This document shows, piece by piece, positions 61,064 through 64,000 of a stretch of DNA of 64,000 nt; the stretch's first letter is position 1, and every line of letters begins with the position of its first letter. The notes beneath the pieces are model-generated. The model did not search any database. It saw nothing but the letters and a program-made list of their open reading frames with translations, and had not been told where the DNA came from. The position numbers were made by a program, and so were the translations under genes. Source of the stretch: Diplocloster agilis (lineage in GTDB: Bacteria > Bacillota > Clostridia > Lachnospirales > Lachnospiraceae); the NCBI RefSeq assembly GCF_019042275.1, contig NZ_JAHQCW010000019.1:1-64000 (forward strand), read 5' to 3'.

Positions 61064-63109
61064 ATGAAGGCATATACATCAAAGATTAAAATAAGCGGAA
61101 CACGGCTGCCACAAGAAAATCCGTTGCCGATGTTCCGGTCCGCACAGAAAGATCAGAAAGTAGAAAATGACGGAACCTTAAGACCGGAGGAATTGGAGAA
61201 GCTGGGCATAGATACGGGGTTTCGTGTCCTGCCCTACTGTATGCAGGACCGCTACGACACAAAACGGAAGATGCAGGAATACCCAACAGTAGTTCTGGAA
61301 AATGAAATTCTGCGGGCGGAATTTTTGCCGGATCTGGGAGGAAGGCTTTATTCACTATACGACAAGAGTACCGGAAAAGAACTGTTATTTAAAAATCCGG
61401 TATTTCAGCCGGCCAATCTGGCGATCCGGAACGCCTGGTTCTCCGGAGGAATCGAGTGGAATATCGCGCAGACCGGACACACCTACACAACCTGTTCGCC
61501 CGTTTATTTTGCAAGGGTTAAGGACCTGTGGGGGATGGATTTTCTGAGAATGTATGACTACGAGCGCACCAGGGGTATCTTTTGGCAGATAGATTTTCAT
61601 TTGCCCGCCGGTTCCCATGTGATCTATGCATGCGTCCGGATTATGAATGATCACAGGCATGCGGTGCCGATGTATTGGTGGACCAATACGGCGATCCGGG
61701 AAGAGAAGCGGGTGCGGATATTCTCCGGAACCAAAGAGGTAATCTATGTAAAACCGGCGTCCCTGGAGAAGGAGAATACACCCCATGGATTCGGCCACGG
61801 GCAGATGCCCTGCCTGCCGACGATGCCGGAAACGGATGTATCTTATCCGTTGAATTCCGAATATACGAACGAATACTTTTTCCAGAACGGGAAGGAGGAG
61901 CCCTGTCCGTGGGAAGCTGCGGCCTATGACGATGGCTGGATGTTCCTGGAGAGATCCACGCAGCCCTTAAGGATACGCAAAATGTTCTGTTGGGGAAAAC
62001 ACAGAGGCGGACGGCATTGGCTGGATTTCCTGTCAGAGCCGGGGCAGGGAAACTACGTGGAGATTCAGGCCGGACTGTGCCCGACCCAGCTGCACGGTCT
62101 TCAGATGCCTGGTAACAGTGAGATCATATTCACACAGGCTTTCGGGAGCAGCACTGCAGAAGTAGGAGATGTCTGCGGAACCGATTGGGAGACGGCCCGG
62201 GACTGCGTCTATGCGCAAGTCTGCCGGACGATCCCGGAGGAGCGCCTGCTATCCATGCATGAACAATTTGTGCAGGAGAGCATGCTCCCGGTCCGTCAGC
62301 TTCTGGCCTGTGGAAGCGGCTGGGGCTATCTGGAACAGGAACGGCGGAAGAAAAACATAGAACGGCCGGTACCCGAATGGCTATATTTCCCGGCGGAAGC
62401 CATGGGGGAGGAAGAACGGAAATGGTACCAATTATTAGAAGATGGAGTGATGCCAAAGACACAGGCGGAGAATAGCCTACGTTCCTGGATGACAGATACC
62501 GCTTGGGAACCGTACTTGAGGGAGGCGGCCAGAAGGGAGCCGGATCATCCCGAGGTCCTGATCCGGCTGGGTGTTTTACTGTATGAAAACGGCAGAGAGG
62601 CGGAAGCGGTGCAACTATGGGAACGATCCTTACAGATCAAAGAGAGTGCAATGGCATACCGGAATCTGGCCTGGCATCGGAAGGCTGCAGGTCAAACGGG
62701 CGAGGCTGTGCAGATACTTTCAAAGGCTGTACGCTGTGAAGATGGCATGAAAGATCCCGCTTACGCCCAGGAATACCTGGCCTTGTTAAGTGAATGCGGG
62801 GAGTATGAACAGATGTGGAACTACTTCCGTGATATCCCCAAGGAACTTTCCGGGAACCAGAGAATCATTATAACCGTGTGTCCAGCGGCGCTGGCACTGG
62901 GAGAATATGAGTTCCTGGAATGGGCATTTGCCTATCCGTTTTCTGTGATTCGGGAGGGGGAGAACCAGATGTGCGAGGTCTGGTTCCAGTACCAGGCGCG
63001 GCTGGAACTAGGGGCGGATTATACCAGCCAGGAATACGAAGAATGTCTGAGAAGGATAAAAAGAGAGAAAATACCGCCCCGGAATATCGATTTCCGATTG
63101 GTTTCCTGA
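61064..63109 (+). CDS. DUF5107 protein with TPR-like C-terminus
   Basis: A 681-residue cytoplasmic protein in the same operon as the GH35 gene (72-base gap). About residues 80-360 form a DUF5107 domain, which resembles the galactose-mutarotase fold: ENEILRAEFLPDLGGRLYSLYDKSTGKELLFKN, then NAWFSGGIEWNIAQTGH. The C-terminal third (about 485-640) is helical with TPR-like repeats (PDHPEVLIRLGVLLYENGREAEAVQLWERSL; SAMAYRNLAWHRKAAGQTGEAVQIL). Full-length DUF5107-TPR proteins are often found beside glycoside hydrolases, but no activity is established to my knowledge. It may be a carbohydrate-active enzyme or a mutarotase-like accessory protein for the imported sugar. Confidence 0.88.
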   Translation: MKAYTSKIKISGTRLPQENPLPMFRSAQKDQKVENDGTLRPEELEKLGIDTGFRVLPYCMQDRYDTKRKMQEYPTVVLENEILRAEFLPDLGGRLYSLYDKSTGKELLFKNPVFQPANLAIRNAWFSGGIEWNIAQTGHTYTTCSPVYFARVKDLWGMDFLRMYDYERTRGIFWQIDFHLPAGSHVIYACVRIMNDHRHAVPMYWWTNTAIREEKRVRIFSGTKEVIYVKPASLEKENTPHGFGHGQMPCLPTMPETDVSYPLNSEYTNEYFFQNGKEEPCPWEAAAYDDGWMFLERSTQPLRIRKMFCWGKHRGGRHWLDFLSEPGQGNYVEIQAGLCPTQLHGLQMPGNSEIIFTQAFGSSTAEVGDVCGTDWETARDCVYAQVCRTIPEERLLSMHEQFVQESMLPVRQLLACGSGWGYLEQERRKKNIERPVPEWLYFPAEAMGEEERKWYQLLEDGVMPKTQAENSLRSWMTDTAWEPYLREAARREPDHPEVLIRLGVLLYENGREAEAVQLWERSLQIKESAMAYRNLAWHRKAAGQTGEAVQILSKAVRCEDGMKDPAYAQEYLALLSECGEYEQMWNYFRDIPKELSGNQRIIITVCPAALALGEYEFLEWAFAYPFSVIREGENQMCEVWFQYQARLELGADYTSQEYEECLRRIKREKIPPRNIDFRLVS

Positions 63110-63132
63110 TAAATTATAGCATGAGAGCATTA

Positions 63133-63231
63133 GGGACATGTCCATTTCAGTTTGGGACATGTCCATTTCGGTTTGGGACATGTCCATTTCAGTCTGGGAC
63201 ATGTCCATTTTGGTTTGTCCATTTCGGTTGT
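63133..63231 (+). repeat. 21-bp tandem repeats with palindromic core
   Basis: Four full units of 21 bp (GGGACATGTCCATTTCAGTTT and close variants) begin at 63133, 63154, 63175 and 63196, followed by a partial unit (TGTCCATTTCGGTTG, 63217-63231) that runs into the -35 of the promoter at 63228. Each full unit contains the 10-bp palindrome GGACATGTCC. A period of two helical turns would place bound proteins on one face of DNA. Confidence 0.9.
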
Positions 63232-63256
63232 AAAGGATACCTCCATTTTGTATAAT
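63228..63256 (+). promoter_or_regulatory. Promoter of the M20 hydrolase gene
   Basis: TTGTAA (63228-63233), 17-base spacer, TATAAT (63251-63256). The tandem repeats abut its -35. A leader of about 63 bases follows. Confidence 0.7.
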
Positions 63257-63325
63257 AGTAGAAAACCAGATTAATAGCGAGCCGGCATTATGACAGGGCC
63301 GCGTAGGTTCTATGGAGGAATGAAA

Positions 63326-64000
63326 ATGTTTCAGGCCAGTAGAAACGACGAGATAATCCGTTTGTGCAAAAAGCTTATCTCGCACAGAAGCTATTCCGGG
63401 GAAGAAATGGCAGTAGCCGATGAACTTAGGATGTACATGGAGAAGGCCGGTTTCGACGGGATCACAGTGGACCGTTACGGCAATATGATCGGCAGTATCA
63501 GAGGAGCGCGCCCCGGTAAAAAGCTGCTGTTTGACGGGCATATGGATACGGTACCTGTGCAGGACAGTGGAAAATGGTCACATGACCCGTTTGAACCGGT
63601 AGTGGAAGGCGGGCGTCTGTATGGCCGGGGGGCTACGGATATGAAAGGTGCGATCGCCGGTTTTATGGCAGCGGCCCGTTTTTTCGCTGAGGATACCAAA
63701 AGGGACTTTCCCGGTGAGATCTATGTGGCCGGGGTGGTTCACGAAGAATGCTTTGAAGGAGTTGCCGCCCGAAGCATCAGCAATATGGTAAAACCGGACT
63801 ATGTGGTAATCGGGGAGGCGTCTGACCTGAATGTAAAAATCGGACAGAGAGGAAGGGCGGAGATCGTCCTGGAAACCTTTGGAAAGCCGGCCCATTCCGC
63901 CAATCCTGAAAAAGGAATCAACGCCATATATCAGATGAGCAAACTGATCCAGGCTATCCGCCAAATCATCCCGCCGGAGCATCCGGTATTAGGCAAAGGA
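63326..64000 (+). CDS. M20-family metallohydrolase, YgeY-like (5' part)
   Basis: The frame is open from the ATG at 63326 (GGAGG seven bases upstream; another ATG at 63320 is too close) to the window end, 225 codons. It starts MFQASRNDEIIRLCKKLISHRSYSGEE. Metal-site motifs of M20 dizinc peptidases are present: DGHMDTVP (near residue 70), GRGATDMKGAIAG (near 103) and the catalytic VVHEECFEG (near 140). The sequence is close to the YgeY group, linked in some bacteria to selenium-dependent purine or amidohydrolase metabolism, though other deacylases or dipeptidases are possible. The C-terminal part is outside the window. Confidence 0.88.
   Translation, partial: MFQASRNDEIIRLCKKLISHRSYSGEEMAVADELRMYMEKAGFDGITVDRYGNMIGSIRGARPGKKLLFDGHMDTVPVQDSGKWSHDPFEPVVEGGRLYGRGATDMKGAIAGFMAAARFFAEDTKRDFPGEIYVAGVVHEECFEGVAARSISNMVKPDYVVIGEASDLNVKIGQRGRAEIVLETFGKPAHSANPEKGINAIYQMSKLIQAIRQIIPPEHPVLGKG

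Noticed and set aside
63133-63231. Tandem repeats as a CRISPR array
   Set aside because: The units are contiguous with 21-bp period and have no unique spacers; no cas genes are near.
1-64000. tRNA, rRNA, known riboswitches, phage genes, replication origin
   Set aside because: I looked for characteristic sequences and gene sets by eye and found none I could support; a covariance-model search would be needed to exclude small RNAs.

Overview
The window looks like a chromosomal segment of a gut-type Lachnospiraceae (Clostridium cluster XIVa) relative. I infer this from the mid-range GC content, strong AGGAGG ribosome binding sites with some TTG starts, many CUT1 sugar ABC operons that lack their own ATPase, YesM/YesN two-component pairs and a very large TGD-type anchored mucinase. 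The genus cannot be fixed from the sequence alone. No rRNA, tRNA, CRISPR array, phage or intact insertion sequence was found.

Layout. 1-1190: C/G-rich, long palindromic repeat elements. 1193-2258: a pentapeptide-repeat protein and a small membrane protein. 2562-8650: gltB-gltD, glutamate synthase. 8888-17098: a lipoprotein (minus strand), then an AfuABC/FbpABC-type ABC operon followed by its own YesM/YesN-like sensor and regulator. 17180-25746: mixed housekeeping and accessory genes (inositol-phosphatase family, Rpn-type nuclease, rpsB-tsf, a nucleoside phosphorylase, an unknown protein, a DUF4143 ATPase, an AraC regulator). 25911-34323: alpha-glucan use (GH31; then LacI regulator, binding protein, two permeases and a GH13 enzyme under a repeated 16-bp operator). 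34880-44564: a second LacI-led operon with a GH78-like enzyme, binding protein, two permeases and a GH38 alpha-mannosidase. 44766-63109: a probable mucin O-glycan locus: a 2,225-residue secreted GH101 endo-alpha-N-acetylgalactosaminidase, a minus-strand YesM/YesN pair, and a binding protein-permease-permease-GH35-DUF5107 operon. 63326-end: start of an M20 metallohydrolase.

How it fits together. Each sugar operon pairs import with cytoplasmic hydrolases; only the GH101 enzyme carries export and anchoring signals. The GH101 gene and the last ABC operon carry the same 37-nt upstream motif, and the two-component pair lies between them. This suggests a regulon in which surface GH101 frees Gal-beta-1,3-GalNAc from mucin, the ABC system imports it and GH35 splits it inside.

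The least explained signals are: (i) a multicopy palindromic element of about 330-400 bp whose arms differ between copies but stay self-complementary; (ii) small hairpins placed just before the Shine-Dalgarno of several genes; (iii) four or five 21-bp tandem repeats on the promoter of the M20 gene; (iv) hairpins between binding-protein and downstream transporter genes in all four ABC operons.
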